Positions 19,698 to 29,033 of a DNA stretch of 64,000 nucleotides are shown here, piece after piece. Where the stretch lies: NCBI GenBank assembly GCA_000818095.1, contig CP009416.1, forward strand, positions 2,836,501 through 2,900,500, written 5' to 3'. The position numbers and the translations under genes are program-made. Position 1 is the stretch's first letter; the number at the start of each line of letters is the position of its first letter. The DNA is from Jeotgalibacillus malaysiensis. GTDB lineage: Bacteria; Bacillota; Bacilli; Bacillales; Jeotgalibacillaceae. Under the pieces are notes generated by a model. That model was not told the DNA's origin. It saw only the letters and a program-made list of their open reading frames with translations, and did not search any database.

Positions 19698-20508
19698 AAC
19701 TAAAATCCTTAATATCGTATTCGCTTCGATACTGGCGATTTTGTTTCTAATACCGCTTGTATGGATGGTTTCCACTTCTTTCAAATCAGATTTTGAAGCA
19801 ATTGGAGGAGGAACATTCTTCCCTCAGGAATTTACTATCGAAAATTATACAAGTACATTAACGAGCAGTAGCGTGCCAATTTTGAGATGGTTGTTTAATT
19901 CATTATTTGTTGGCTTTGCAGGTGTAACAATTGTAGTAGTGATTGATTCCATGGCTGCTTATGCACTTGCCCGTCTTGATGTACCGTTTAAGAAAGTACT
20001 ATTCCCGTTGTTTGTCAGTACATTAATGATTCCATGGGTTATTACTTTCCTGCCCCTTTATCAGCAGTTTAGTAATCTTGGACTTCTTAATACCTATGCA
20101 CCACTGATTCTGCCTTATTCAGCAAATGCATTTGGTGTCTTCCTGCTGTATCAATTTTTCCGCTCTTTTCCTAAAGAACTGGAGGAAGCAGCACGAATGG
20201 ATGGAGCAAACAAATGGCAGATCTTTATGAAAGTCGTTATTCCGTCCGCACGACCATTAATTGCAACACTGGCAATCTTTACTTTTATGGCAATCTATAA
20301 TGATTTCTTATGGCCACTTGTAACGACAAATACGCCTGAGATGAGAACCGTTACAACCGGTATTGCGATTATGCAGCAGGGAAGCTTTGTTTCTTCCTAT
20401 GGAAAACTGATGGCTCTGACTACACTAGCTACTATCCCAATTTTAATTGTCTTCCTGATCGGCCAGAAATGGTTTATCAGAGGGATTACACAATCAGGAA
20501 TTAAGTAA
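19690..20508 (+). CDS. sugar ABC transporter permease (MalG/UgpE type)
   Basis: 272 residues with six membrane helices. EAA loop ELEEAARMDGANKWQIF in the second half. The start at 19690 has AAAGGAG 7 nt upstream and overlaps the previous gene by 8 nt, so the two permeases are coupled. An ATG seven codons earlier lacks a binding site. Confidence 0.92.
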   Translation: MRKTKILNIVFASILAILFLIPLVWMVSTSFKSDFEAIGGGTFFPQEFTIENYTSTLTSSSVPILRWLFNSLFVGFAGVTIVVVIDSMAAYALARLDVPFKKVLFPLFVSTLMIPWVITFLPLYQQFSNLGLLNTYAPLILPYSANAFGVFLLYQFFRSFPKELEEAARMDGANKWQIFMKVVIPSARPLIATLAIFTFMAIYNDFLWPLVTTNTPEMRTVTTGIAIMQQGSFVSSYGKLMALTTLATIPILIVFLIGQKWFIRGITQSGIK

Positions 20509-20510
20509 TC

Positions 20511-20533
20511 AAAAGCCGCCCAGAGCGGCTTTT
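20511..20533 (+). terminator. hairpin after the permeases
   Basis: AAAAGCCGC pairs with GCGGCTTTT, 5-nt loop. It ends 17 nt before the GH43 start, so it may let only part of the transcripts reach the hydrolase. Confidence 0.7.
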
Positions 20534-20550
20534 GTTCTAGGAGTGATGTT

Positions 20551-21927
20551 GTGAAAAGAATCGCTTTATCAGGAATAGCACTATTAGCAGCGAGTATTGG
20601 CCTTGCAGCCTGCTCATCTGATGAATCCCAAGAATCAAATGAATATGCACAGGATTTTTATAACCCCGTATTACCTGACGGGGCTGATCCATGGATGACG
20701 AAGCATGAAGATACGTATGTCTATACGCACACGACCGGCAGTAATATAACCATCTGGCAATCTGACAGCCCTACCTCAATGATGAATGCAAAGTCAAAAG
20801 TCGTATGGGAACCTACCCCGGGAACAGAAAACAGTCAGAATATCTGGGCACCGGAAGTACATTTTATTGATGGAAAATGGTACGTATATTATGCGGCAAG
20901 TGGGGGCGGAAGTGAACATCGTATGTACGTGCTGGAATCTGAAAACGAAGACCCGTTCTCTGAATACACTGAAGTTGGGCAAATCACAGATCCTACTGAT
21001 AAATGGGGAATTGACGGAACAGTCATTGAGCAGAATGGAGAATTATTCTACGTCTGGTCTGGCTGGGAAGGTGATGAAAATGTTAGTCAGTACACATACA
21101 TTGCAGGGATGGAAAATCCGACAGAATTAAATACTGATCGAGTAGAACTCTCAAGGCCTGAATATGACTGGGAGAAAGAAGGCGGCTCACCTTCAATAAA
21201 TGAAGGGCAGCAAATTCTTTATACTGAGGATTATATTCACATTGTCTATTCAGCTAGCGGCAGCTGGAGTGATTTTTACAAACTCGGCATTTTAACAGCT
21301 GAAAAGGATGCTGACCTTCTTGACCCTGAGTCCTGGACAAAACAAGAGGAGCCTGTATTCGAAAGCAGCGATGATGTTTTTGGACCAGGTCACGCCTCAT
21401 TTATTGAATCTCCAGATGGATCAGAACACTGGATAGTCTATCATGCTGCCAAAGAACAGGGATCAGGCTGGACGCGAAATGTTCGTATGCAGCCATTTGA
21501 AATCACTGAAGATGGCTTCCCTGATTTCGGAGAGCCTTTGTCCATTACCAAACCACTACCACTGCCTGCAGGGGATCCGGTCAACATTACCAGGTATACA
21601 CCTGATATGATTGAAACTGAGGGAGACGTAACTGATGAAGGTATTTTAGCTGAGACAGACCAATCTCTTTCTCTTCAATTCGACGCGCCTGAAGCCGGAG
21701 AATACTACCTTTACCTTTACTGGAGAAATAGTGGTGCTGTCACAGTTAATGGTTCAACTGATACAGGTGACACATTCACGTTCTTTAATAACAATCAGGG
21801 ATTACAAAATGAACCACTGTCTGTAAGTTCTTATAAGCTAAACCTTGAACAGGGTGAAAATACAGTTGAATTAAATGTAGCAAATGGTACGTTTGATTTA
21901 GATCATATTGAAATAAAGGATCATTAA
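20551..21927 (+). CDS. GH43-type glycoside hydrolase, lipoprotein
   Basis: 458 residues. Signal peptide with lipobox GLAACSS (Cys about 21), so it is anchored outside the membrane. Residues about 30-330 look like a five-bladed propeller of the GH43 clan: YNPVLPDGADPWM holds the catalytic-base Asp, WAPEVHFIDGKWYVYY the next conserved patch. The last 110 residues form a separate beta-rich module (YYLYLYWRNSG, LDHIEI) like a carbohydrate-binding domain. GH43 enzymes cut arabinan, xylan or galactan side chains. With the gal genes I favour an arabinogalactan-type substrate. GTG start, AGGAG upstream. Confidence 0.82.
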   Translation: MKRIALSGIALLAASIGLAACSSDESQESNEYAQDFYNPVLPDGADPWMTKHEDTYVYTHTTGSNITIWQSDSPTSMMNAKSKVVWEPTPGTENSQNIWAPEVHFIDGKWYVYYAASGGGSEHRMYVLESENEDPFSEYTEVGQITDPTDKWGIDGTVIEQNGELFYVWSGWEGDENVSQYTYIAGMENPTELNTDRVELSRPEYDWEKEGGSPSINEGQQILYTEDYIHIVYSASGSWSDFYKLGILTAEKDADLLDPESWTKQEEPVFESSDDVFGPGHASFIESPDGSEHWIVYHAAKEQGSGWTRNVRMQPFEITEDGFPDFGEPLSITKPLPLPAGDPVNITRYTPDMIETEGDVTDEGILAETDQSLSLQFDAPEAGEYYLYLYWRNSGAVTVNGSTDTGDTFTFFNNNQGLQNEPLSVSSYKLNLEQGENTVELNVANGTFDLDHIEIKDH

Positions 21928-21945
21928 ACCTAGCCTCTTGAAAAT

Positions 21946-21981
21946 AGAAGGTGTCCAATTGCATGCAATTGGACACCTTCT
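21946..21981. terminator. bidirectional terminator, perfect 36-nt palindrome
   Basis: AGAAGGTGTCCAATTGCA and its exact complement, followed by TTTT on the plus strand. Lies between the convergent GH43 and mutarotase-like genes, only 1 nt from the latter's stop. Confidence 0.92.
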
Positions 21982-21982
21982 T

Positions 21983-22921
21983 TTAATTCAACTCTTCCAC
22001 CGTTATCCTGAATATCCACAAATCCTCACTCTCAGGCGCAATCTTCGCAACCCGGTCAATTTTATTCGCTACATACACATCATCATACATACCGGTCGAT
22101 GGCTGAAGTGAAAAGTTATAGTCCCCAAGCCAGCCGCCGTGGTTTTTGAAGACGGCTAAAAACGGGATTTTATCCGGGTCAAATGAGTAGTAAAGTGCTT
22201 TGTTGATATCCTTTTGTACCGCTCTGCACCAGCCGCTGCTCAGCCTTGTCGCGAAGTAAAACTTTTCAACGTTCCGCGCTTCTTTTGGAGCCATTTTTGA
22301 AAGATCTATTTCTTCTTTTGTATCCTTTGACTGTGTGATCGGAAAAGGGTGGCGGGATCCCCATGCACCAAGATGTTCGTTATCGGGTTCGATACTGATA
22401 ATTTCATTACAATCTTCAGGCACTTCGATCTGGGTATGTTCATTCATATTCAGCAGAATACTTGGCGCCCAAATATAAGCAAACGGGGCTTCACCGGTGT
22501 TAGTTGCACGGTATCTTACTTCGAGCCCGTCATCAAGCAGTGTAATTGTTTTTTTAAGGATGTACGGAAAAACCGGACTCTTTACCTCCAGTGTTACACC
22601 ATTATCAAGCTTTTCATCTACTTCCCACACCATAGACCAGACTTCTCCATGATCCGGGACTTTTCTATTATTAATCGGATGGGGACCTTCATCTACTCCG
22701 GGAAACAGGTCATTAAAACCGGACGGCGTGTATTCCCCGAAAGTTGAACCATAATGCGGCATTGGCAGCTGTTCCACTTTTGCCTGATAAAACCACTCAT
22801 AATCTGCTTTCTTATCGTAAAAGCTTGCTACTTTTCCACCGAAATCCGGCAGAACGACTGCTTTTAAGTGCTCATTTTCTAAAATAATCGCTTCAAGTCC
22901 TTTGAATGTACCTTTTTTCAT
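21983..22921 (-). CDS. galactose-mutarotase-like superfamily protein
   Basis: 312 residues of mutarotase-like beta-sandwich character (VVLPDFGGKVASFY, GFNDLFPGVDEG, HGEVWSMVWEV, LSLQPSTGMYDD-like C-terminal NFSLQPSTGM). It is related to aldose 1-epimerases but lacks the full GalM motif set, so a sugar epimerase role is only likely. It lies at the right edge of the gal block. ATG at 22921 with AGGTG upstream. Confidence 0.65.
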   Translation of the reverse strand: MKKGTFKGLEAIILENEHLKAVVLPDFGGKVASFYDKKADYEWFYQAKVEQLPMPHYGSTFGEYTPSGFNDLFPGVDEGPHPINNRKVPDHGEVWSMVWEVDEKLDNGVTLEVKSPVFPYILKKTITLLDDGLEVRYRATNTGEAPFAYIWAPSILLNMNEHTQIEVPEDCNEIISIEPDNEHLGAWGSRHPFPITQSKDTKEEIDLSKMAPKEARNVEKFYFATRLSSGWCRAVQKDINKALYYSFDPDKIPFLAVFKNHGGWLGDYNFSLQPSTGMYDDVYVANKIDRVAKIAPESEDLWIFRITVEELN

Positions 22922-22991
22922 CACACTTCACCTCGGCGCTGACTTCTTTAATAGTAATGTAGCCTCCGTGCAGGTTTTCAAACCAGGTTCG

Positions 22992-23504
22992 CTACTCAAT
23001 CATACGCAGCGCGAGTCCGATCAAAATGCTGCCGCCGATCACTTCACTGAACCTACCCGCAGTCAATGTGACAATACTGCCAATCGCAAAACCGATTCGT
23101 GTCATCAAAAAGGCTGCAACTCCAAAAAAGATCAGCGACTGTGAATCAGAAAGGTCTGTAATTCCAAGTGTGATGCCAATCGACAGACTATCCAGACTGA
23201 CAGCAATCGAAAAGGCTAGCCACTTGAGTGGAGTCAGCACCATTTGCTGATCTTTTTTCGTCTTAAATCCAGCAAAGATCATCTGAAAGCCGATAAAGAT
23301 CAGCAGAAGCATGCCAAACCAGTTCATTGCATCAAGTAATGATAAGCCGATCAGCATACCAGCTGCCGGTAAAACTGTATGTAAAAGACCAACCATGATG
23401 CTGATGATCCATTTCCCTCTCGTGCTGATCGGCTGCGCGCCTGCTGCGATGCTGGCTGACAATGCATCCATTCCAAGCGCCAATGCTAAAAAGATTGTCC
23501 ACAT
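22992..23504 (-). CDS. mntP: manganese efflux pump MntP
   Basis: 170 residues with six membrane helices in two similar halves. LGMDALSASIAAG (about 10-22) and VSLDSLSIGITLG (about 101-113) carry the paired Asp residues of the family. Exports Mn2+. Equivalent to B. subtilis ywlD, whose neighbours ywlE and ywlC are here split by the gal block. GGGGGAG lies ahead of the ATG. I found no Mn2+ riboswitch core in the 130 nt upstream. Confidence 0.88.
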   Translation of the reverse strand: MWTIFLALALGMDALSASIAAGAQPISTRGKWIISIMVGLLHTVLPAAGMLIGLSLLDAMNWFGMLLLIFIGFQMIFAGFKTKKDQQMVLTPLKWLAFSIAVSLDSLSIGITLGITDLSDSQSLIFFGVAAFLMTRIGFAIGSIVTLTAGRFSEVIGGSILIGLALRMIE

Positions 23505-23719
23505 ACTGCTCCCCCTTAGGTTGATGAGGGATTATATGATGTGACAGGAGTTGGTATGAGTGGTTATGGAAATGCGAAGGTTGCGGCGAGGGCTGCATCA
23601 TCCCTTCTTGATCTCCCTTGAGAAATTAAAGGCCTGTTTCTTAAAGGTATCAAGCACTGGGGCGGAGTTGTCGGTGTCCGGGCTCAGCCTGCAGCCTTCC
23701 GCCTCAAATCCAGGCCATC
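23505..23719. other. gap without a recognised gene
   Basis: Between mntP and the ywlC terminator. It contains GGGGCGGAGTTG, which resembles an arm of the inverted repeats at 9396-9485, but no pairing partner close by. Nothing else seen. Confidence 0.5.
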
Positions 23720-23748
23720 AAAAAAGCCCTCCCCTCAGGAAGAGCTTT
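23720..23748 (-). terminator. ywlC intrinsic terminator
   Basis: Minus strand AGCTCTTCC, TGAG loop, GGGGAGGGCT then TTTTT. It overlaps the last codons of ywlC. Confidence 0.8.
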
Positions 23749-24787
23749 CTTTAATCCACTTATGTCCGGCTGCTTTTTCAAGTCGATTCATGATGGCTGC
23801 ACCGATCCCTTTTTCATCGAAGGCTTCAGCTAAAATCAGATCTGCATCTGTGTCGTTAAATGAGCGGATTCCATTGTATAAACCGCGCGCGATCGTTGCC
23901 GGATCTTCACGCGTACCGCAAACCTTCACAACATCAGCCTGCAGCTGAGCACCCAGTTCTTCAGAAGCAAGGAGCCCAACTTTCTTCCCTTCCTGCTGAA
24001 AACGATGAATGGTCTGCTGAATCCATGCAGCTTCTCCTTTAATGAGATAAAGTGGTGCGACTGGTGCATAATGCGTGTATTTCATACCGGGCGATCTTGG
24101 GGCACTCTGTTCTTTTTTCAAAGAAGGATCCACACGCACCGGACCAATACAGGCTGCAATTTCTTCTGCTGAAACGCCACCGGGTCTTAAAATCATTGGT
24201 GGCGTTACGGTACAGTCGATGACGGTGGATTCGAGACCAACGCCAGTTTCACCCCCGTCGACGATCCCTTTAATGCGTCCTGTCAGATCGAGCGCTACAT
24301 GCTCTGCTGAGGTCGGGCTTGGCTTCCCGCTCGTATTTGCACTTGGGGCAGCAAGCGGCTTGCCTGAGCGGCTGATCAGTTCGAGCGCAACAGGATGAGA
24401 CGGCATACGGATGCCGATCGTATCAAGTCCAGCTGTAACCAGATCTGAGAATACACCCTGCTTTTTGTTGAAAATAATGGTTAACGGTCCTGGCCAGAAA
24501 GACTGTATAAGCTTTTCTGCTTCACTGCTGATTGACGAGACCAGATCGTGCAGTGAATCTGTATTTGAGATGTGGACAATTAGCGGATTGTCAGACGGAC
24601 GGCCTTTTGCATCAAAAATTCCCTGCACTGCAGCATCACTTGTAGCATCAGCTCCGAGCCCGTAAACGGTTTCAGTCGGAAAGGCGATAACATGTCCAGT
24701 ACGCAAATATTCTGCTGCTTCTGCGATCTGTGGATAACTATTTTGTTTTTCCACATTACTATCCACAGTCCAGCGGATCGTTTCCAT
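23735..24787 (-). CDS. ywlC: threonylcarbamoyl-AMP synthase (Sua5 type)
   Basis: 350 residues: YrdC domain (about 1-205) plus the C-terminal Sua5 domain. Makes threonylcarbamoyl-AMP from Thr, bicarbonate and ATP for the t6A37 modification of ANN-decoding tRNAs. FPTETVYGLGADA, KGRPSDNPLIVHI, PSANTSGKPSPT and SPGMKYTHYAP are clear. The ATG at 24787 has AGGTG 6 nt upstream. Its first 20 codons lie inside the DnaA-box cluster. Confidence 0.94.
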   Translation of the reverse strand: METIRWTVDSNVEKQNSYPQIAEAAEYLRTGHVIAFPTETVYGLGADATSDAAVQGIFDAKGRPSDNPLIVHISNTDSLHDLVSSISSEAEKLIQSFWPGPLTIIFNKKQGVFSDLVTAGLDTIGIRMPSHPVALELISRSGKPLAAPSANTSGKPSPTSAEHVALDLTGRIKGIVDGGETGVGLESTVIDCTVTPPMILRPGGVSAEEIAACIGPVRVDPSLKKEQSAPRSPGMKYTHYAPVAPLYLIKGEAAWIQQTIHRFQQEGKKVGLLASEELGAQLQADVVKVCGTREDPATIARGLYNGIRSFNDTDADLILAEAFDEKGIGAAIMNRLEKAAGHKWIKESSS

Positions 24788-24963
24788 GTGAATCACCTCT
24801 CAAATTACTTTTTAGATACATTTTGATTTTTTTCGACATCCTGTTTTATCAACATTTAGCCTTAAATAATAGTATACTATTTTCGATTCCCTGTGCACAA
24901 AGTCTAATTTCATCCACAGTTTGTGTATAACTTCATCTAAAATGTGCACAACTTTGTGTATAA
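24729..24963. promoter_or_regulatory. DnaA-box cluster upstream of and into ywlC
   Basis: Three perfect TTATNCACA boxes on the minus strand (24729-24737, 24922-24930, 24955-24963) and five with one mismatch (24747-24755, 24759-24767, 24892-24900, 24910-24918, 24943-24951). In B. subtilis the ywlC upstream region is one of the few strong chromosomal DnaA-binding clusters outside oriC, so position and content both agree. The likely role is titrating DnaA or regulating ywlC; that is inference. Confidence 0.85.
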
Positions 24964-24970
24964 ATAAGAG

Positions 24971-25531
24971 TTATCCCCGTTTTTCACTAAAGCAGTTCCA
25001 TTTATCAGAGATCCAGTTCACAATAAATGATTCTACTTTCATATCAGTTTTCGACACTTTTTTTTCTGGGGATAAGTCATTATCACAATCATCATTTTCC
25101 TCTTCATCCAGGGTGACCGTTCCGCACATCTCCGGAAAGAATGCACACCACCAGTTCTCACCCGCTCCCTCACCTATTGTGATCACGAGTGTCTGATGCG
25201 TACTGCCGTCAGGAAATGTGTGGGGTTCGAACGCTGTGGATATTGTCTGTCCGGGCAAAATATTTTCAGCCTGCTCTGTTACAAGCTGATGAATCTGCCT
25301 GAGATTCAGATGTAATTGATCAGCCAGTTCTTCTCTGGTGAAAGGCTGACTGCCTAACAGCTGAATGATTTCCGGCTGAATCGCCTGATAGAGCGCTTCT
25401 TTTGCTGATTGGTCTTCTTCTGTATCGCTATTTGCAATGATACGCATGCGGATATCGCTTTCTGCACCGGATGCTGTCAATGGTGTTAGGATTGTGAGTA
25501 AGATCATCAGAATCATTGTTTTTTGAATCAT
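24971..25531 (-). CDS. spoIIR: stage II sporulation protein R
   Basis: 186 residues. Secreted from the forespore, it activates the SpoIIGA protease in the mother cell, which matures pro-sigma-E. N-terminal signal peptide (about 1-22, MILMILLTILTPLTASGA), then RMRIIANSDTEEDQSAKEAL and the family block NWWCAFFPEMC. The ATG at 25531 has GGGAGGA 8 nt upstream; 20 further upstream codons are open but are not family-like. The last codons touch the DnaA-box cluster. Confidence 0.92.
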   Translation of the reverse strand: MIQKTMILMILLTILTPLTASGAESDIRMRIIANSDTEEDQSAKEALYQAIQPEIIQLLGSQPFTREELADQLHLNLRQIHQLVTEQAENILPGQTISTAFEPHTFPDGSTHQTLVITIGEGAGENWWCAFFPEMCGTVTLDEEENDDCDNDLSPEKKVSKTDMKVESFIVNWISDKWNCFSEKRG

Positions 25532-25616
25532 CGTCCATTCCTCCCTGCTGTTACTAGGGCATTGTGGACGAGTTTTGTGAGTTTTAAACATTGATTGATT
25601 TAACTTTTATAGATTG

Positions 25617-25743
25617 GCTGATCATTTCCGCTCCAGGGGGACGCTTTCCGTGGCCGGGCGGTGAGCCAGCAGGCTTCGTCATGCTTTGTCTCACCTGTCC
25701 CTTCCTGCCACAGGAGCCGCCCCCTTACGCTCCAATCATCAGC
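25617..25743 (+). repeat. 125-bp structured repeat element, copy 4
   Basis: Ends GCTGATC / ATCAGC. The arm GTGGC pairs with GCCAC where most copies have GCGGC / GCCGC. The head faces spoIIR, 86 nt from its start. Confidence 0.88.
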
Positions 25744-25810
25744 TGTGCATATACAAAATTTTACTATAATCAACTTTTTCGATGGTCATAGAGAAATCGT
25801 CATTACTCTC

Positions 25811-26655
25811 TTACTTTAGTAACTCACAAAATACCATTCTATCTTTACCGTTGATGTCATAAATCACTTCAGTACGATCTTCAGGAAACGCTTTTTTCAG
25901 TAATGCTGCAATGGTTTCTCCCTGGCCTGCACCGACTTCAAAACCGATTAGGCCAGGTCTGTTCATGTGTGAAGGGAGCTGTTCACTCATTTTTCTATAG
26001 AGAATTAAGCCTTCTTCGTCTGCGAAAAGGGCTGAGTGTGGTTCGTGTTCTGTGACGATTTCTGACATTGTGCTGATATCGCTATGCGGAATGTAGGGTG
26101 GGTTTGACAGGAATACGTCAAACTTTTTCCTGACAGCGGCTGAAGAAGATCGCCTTGTATAAATTCGACGTCAGCTTTCAGTAATTTTGCATTCTTTTTT
26201 GCTGTGGCGAGTGCTGCTTTGGATAAATCGGTCGCAGAAACCTGCCAGTCCGGTCGCTCAAGCTTCATCGTCACTGCGATCACACCGCTGCCTGTTCCGA
26301 TATCAACGGCAGATATGTCCTTCTTTTTTGCAAAAATGCGATCTGCTCTTTCAAGCATGTAAAAGATTAATTCTTCCGTCTCAGGCCTCGGAATCAGTAC
26401 GTCTCCATTTACAAGAAAGCGTCTGCCGTAGAATTCCTCGTGCCCGATAATATGCTGTACGGGTACCCCGCTGACATGCTGATCAAGTGCTTTGCCAAAG
26501 GTTCTTAGGTGTTCTTCAGACAATTCTTCTCTTAACTCCATAAAAAACTTTGTCCGGTCAAGCCCGGTAATGTGTCTGAGTAATAGTTCGGCTGCAAAGG
26601 CTTCGCGGTCGTGATCCTCTAAATAAGAAGAAGCCCAATTAAGGGCCTCGTACAT
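25811..26655 (-). pseudogene. prmC: peptide chain release factor methyltransferase, frameshifted
   Basis: PrmC methylates the Gln of the GGQ motif in RF1/RF2. The first part (from the ATG 1 nt after the prfA stop) runs through the SAM motif VDIGTGSGVIAV to GDLLQPLSGK, then goes out of frame. The second part, in the -1 frame, gives the catalytic SNPPYIPHSDI and GFEVGAGQGE to the stop at 25811. One A is missing in a five-A run (T5 on the plus strand, 26124-26128); a sixth A would restore GKKFDVFLSNPPY. Either a base error or a real lesion. If real, a -1 slip on AAA would still give the full protein at low rate. Confidence 0.85.
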
Positions 26656-26656
26656 T

Positions 26657-27736
26657 TTAAGCTTCTCCATTATTCATCGCTTCCATTTTAGCAGACTGTT
26701 CTTCTAAAATGAGCGCTTCAATAATTTCATCCATTTTACCCTGAAGGATCTGATCAAGCTTCTGAATCGTTAAGCCGATGCGGTGATCCGTTACACGGTT
26801 TTGCGGGAAATTGTACGTACGGATACGCTCTGAGCGGTCACCGGTACCGACTGCTGACTTACGGACAGCGTCATACTCAGCACGCGCTTCCTGTTCGAAC
26901 TTATCATAAATACGCGCACGAAGAATCTTCATCGCTTTTTCTTTATTTTTAATCTGTGATTTCTCATCCTGCATCGATACGACAACACCCGTTGGAACGT
27001 GTGTCAGACGTACTGCTGACATCGTCGTATTAACAGACTGCCCACCAGGACCGCTTGATGCGAATGTATCTACGCGGATATCTTTTTCGTGAATATCCAC
27101 TTCTACATCCTCTACTTCTGGCAGACATGCAACCGTTGCAGTAGATGTATGGATACGGCCGCCTGATTCCGTTTCAGGAACACGCTGCACGCGGTGTGCG
27201 CCGTTTTCATATTTCATTTTAGAATAAGCACCGGTTCCGTTAATCATGAAAGTGATTTCCTTGTATCCGCCAACACCTGTTGTGCTCGCATCCATCACTT
27301 CGATTTTCCAGCCCTGTGATTCAGCATAACGGCTGTACATACGGTAAAGGTCACCGGCAAATAAAGCAGCTTCATCTCCACCAGCTGCCCCCCGGACTTC
27401 CATAATTACGTTCTTATCATCATTTGGATTTTTCGGTAAAAGGAGTACGTGCAGCTTTTCTTCGAGCGCTTCAATTTCATCAGAAAGCTCACTCACTTCT
27501 TCTTTTACCATTTCGCGCATATCAGCATCGAGCTTTTCATTCAGCATTTCTTTAGCATCTTTATGCTGCTCGAATACTTCTTTATAACGGCGGTATGTCT
27601 CAACAGTCTCAGACAGGTCTGACTGTTCTTTTGAGTATTCACGCAGTTTGGTTGTATCATTGACAATTTCAGGATCACTGAGTAATTCATTTAATTTATC
27701 ATAGCGGTCTTCTACCGCTTGTAAACGATCAAACAT
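26657..27736 (-). CDS. prfA: peptide chain release factor 1
   Basis: 359 residues. Ends translation at UAA and UAG. The GGQ in [13 protein letters not shown] (about 230) and the anticodon-like PxT region are present. AGAGGTG lies ahead of the ATG. prmC follows directly. The start lies 74 nt downstream of repeat copy 5. Confidence 0.97.
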   Translation of the reverse strand: MFDRLQAVEDRYDKLNELLSDPEIVNDTTKLREYSKEQSDLSETVETYRRYKEVFEQHKDAKEMLNEKLDADMREMVKEEVSELSDEIEALEEKLHVLLLPKNPNDDKNVIMEVRGAAGGDEAALFAGDLYRMYSRYAESQGWKIEVMDASTTGVGGYKEITFMINGTGAYSKMKYENGAHRVQRVPETESGGRIHTSTATVACLPEVEDVEVDIHEKDIRVDTFASSGPGGQSVNTTMSAVRLTHVPTGVVVSMQDEKSQIKNKEKAMKILRARIYDKFEQEARAEYDAVRKSAVGTGDRSERIRTYNFPQNRVTDHRIGLTIQKLDQILQGKMDEIIEALILEEQSAKMEAMNNGEA

Positions 27737-27809
27737 GATATCTTCACCTCTTTAGTTAGTATAGCCGATGGCGGGTTGTCTCACAACTGAAATCAGCGGT
27801 TAAGTAACC

Positions 27810-27932
27810 GGTTTGTGGCAGCTCCAGGCAGAAGCTTTCCGCGGCCGGGCGGTGAGCCTCCTCGGCTTCGCCTGCGGGGTCTCACCTGACCCTTTCCGCC
27901 GCTGGAGTCCCTGCCTTCCGCTGCCACAAACC
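27810..27932 (+). repeat. 125-bp structured repeat element, copy 5
   Basis: Ends pair over 12 bp as GGTTTGTGGCAG / CTGCCACAAACC, quite different from other copies yet fully paired. The head faces prfA. Confidence 0.92.
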
Positions 27933-27958
27933 TGAATATTCTTTAGTAGCGTCTCTCT

Positions 27959-28005
27959 TAAAAAAGAATCACTTTCTTCAATAAAATGTTGAAGAAAATG
28001 ATTCT
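27959..28005 (-). terminator. tdk intrinsic terminator
   Basis: Minus strand AGAATCATTTTCTTCA pairs with TGAAGAAAGTGATTCT (one mismatch) and runs into TTTTT. Confidence 0.92.
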
Positions 28006-28025
28006 CTGTCTAAAAACGTTATAGG

Positions 28026-28628
28026 TTAAACTTTTTCAGATGAGACGGTTACGCCTTTTGGTACTTCGTGATGATGGCGGCAGCGTGGTTCGTAAGCTTC
28101 TGATGCGCCGACTAAAATGACCGGGTCATCATAGCCTGCCGGGCGTCCTTCGATCAGGCGCTGCGTGCGGCTTGCAGGGGATCCGCATACTGCGCATACT
28201 GCCTGAAGCTTTGTAACCTGTTCTGCAAGTGACATGAGGTGCGGAACCGGACCAAACGGCTCTCCGCGGAAGTCCTGATCCAGACCTGCTGTGATGACTC
28301 TGAAGCCCTGGTCTGCAAGCTTTGTGATGACTTCCACGATTTCTTCATCAAAGAACTGAACTTCATCAATGGCGATCAGATCGGCTTTTTCAGTTACTTG
28401 ATCAAGAATTTCCGAGGAATGCTCTACTGGAACAGCGATGACTGATGCACCGTTGTGCGATACGATGGCTTCTTCGCTGTAGCGATCGTCGAGTTTTGGT
28501 TTAAATACTAGAATGTGCTGTCTCGCAAATTGCGCGCGTCTTACGCGTCTGATGAGTTCTTCTGATTTACCGGAAAACATACTTCCGCAAATCACTTCCA
28601 CCCAGCCCGTCTGTTTCATTACATACAC
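28026..28628 (-). CDS. tdk: thymidine kinase
   Basis: 200 residues, type II thymidine kinase. P-loop [14 protein letters not shown] (about 15-28), DEVQFFDEE (about 93-101) and a four-Cys zinc site (CAVCG and the C-terminal RCRHHH region). Phosphorylates thymidine in salvage. Start uncertain: GTG at 28628 with AAAGGAG 11 nt upstream, or ATG three codons later. Confidence 0.94.
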   Translation of the reverse strand: MYVMKQTGWVEVICGSMFSGKSEELIRRVRRAQFARQHILVFKPKLDDRYSEEAIVSHNGASVIAVPVEHSSEILDQVTEKADLIAIDEVQFFDEEIVEVITKLADQGFRVITAGLDQDFRGEPFGPVPHLMSLAEQVTKLQAVCAVCGSPASRTQRLIEGRPAGYDDPVILVGASEAYEPRCRHHHEVPKGVTVSSEKV

Positions 28629-28694
28629 GTTTTCTTCAGCTCCTTTGGTCGTTTGCAGTACGCTTATGTATAAGCTTGATTTACTTTTAAAACC

Positions 28695-28820
28695 GCCGGC
28701 TCCTTCCGTGGAGACTCCGCTTTCCTGCCCCCGGGTAGTGAGCCCTCCTCAGCTTCGCTTCCGGGGTCTCACTGACCCTTTCCCGGGGCGGGAGTCTGCG
28801 TCTCCACTCCAGGAGCCGGC
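28695..28820 (+). repeat. 125-bp structured repeat element, copy 6
   Basis: Ends pair as GCCGGCTCCT / AGGAGCCGGC, then GTGGAGAC / GTCTCCAC. The head faces tdk, 66 nt from its start. Confidence 0.92.
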
Positions 28821-28985
28821 TGAATTTTCATTTGTTCATCGTATATCTCTCTAAGATGTATGGTAGTTAAAAATAAATACATTCAATTGCAATATGGTTT
28901 AAGTCTATTGAAAAACACCTCTTCATTCAAGAGGCGATTTGACTGAATCTGTTGTTTTATTCCCTTAATTGGCGAATTTAACCGT
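28821..28985. other. gap without a recognised gene
   Basis: AT-rich DNA between repeat copy 6 and the rpmE terminator. Probably holds the tdk promoter, but I see no convincing -35/-10 pair. Confidence 0.4.
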
Positions 28986-29021
28986 AAAAAAACAGGCAAG
29001 AATTTGATTCTCGCCTGTTTT
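28986..29021 (-). terminator. rpmE intrinsic terminator
   Basis: Minus strand AAAACAGGCGAGAAT pairs with ATTCTTGCCTGTTTT and is followed by TTT. Confidence 0.93.
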
Positions 29022-29033
29022 GATTTACGAAAA

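Noticed and set aside
23505-23640. Mn2+ riboswitch (yybP-ykoY type) ahead of mntP
   Set aside because: The conserved GGGGAGTA core with its paired internal loop is not found; the GGGGGAG next to the start is the ribosome binding site.
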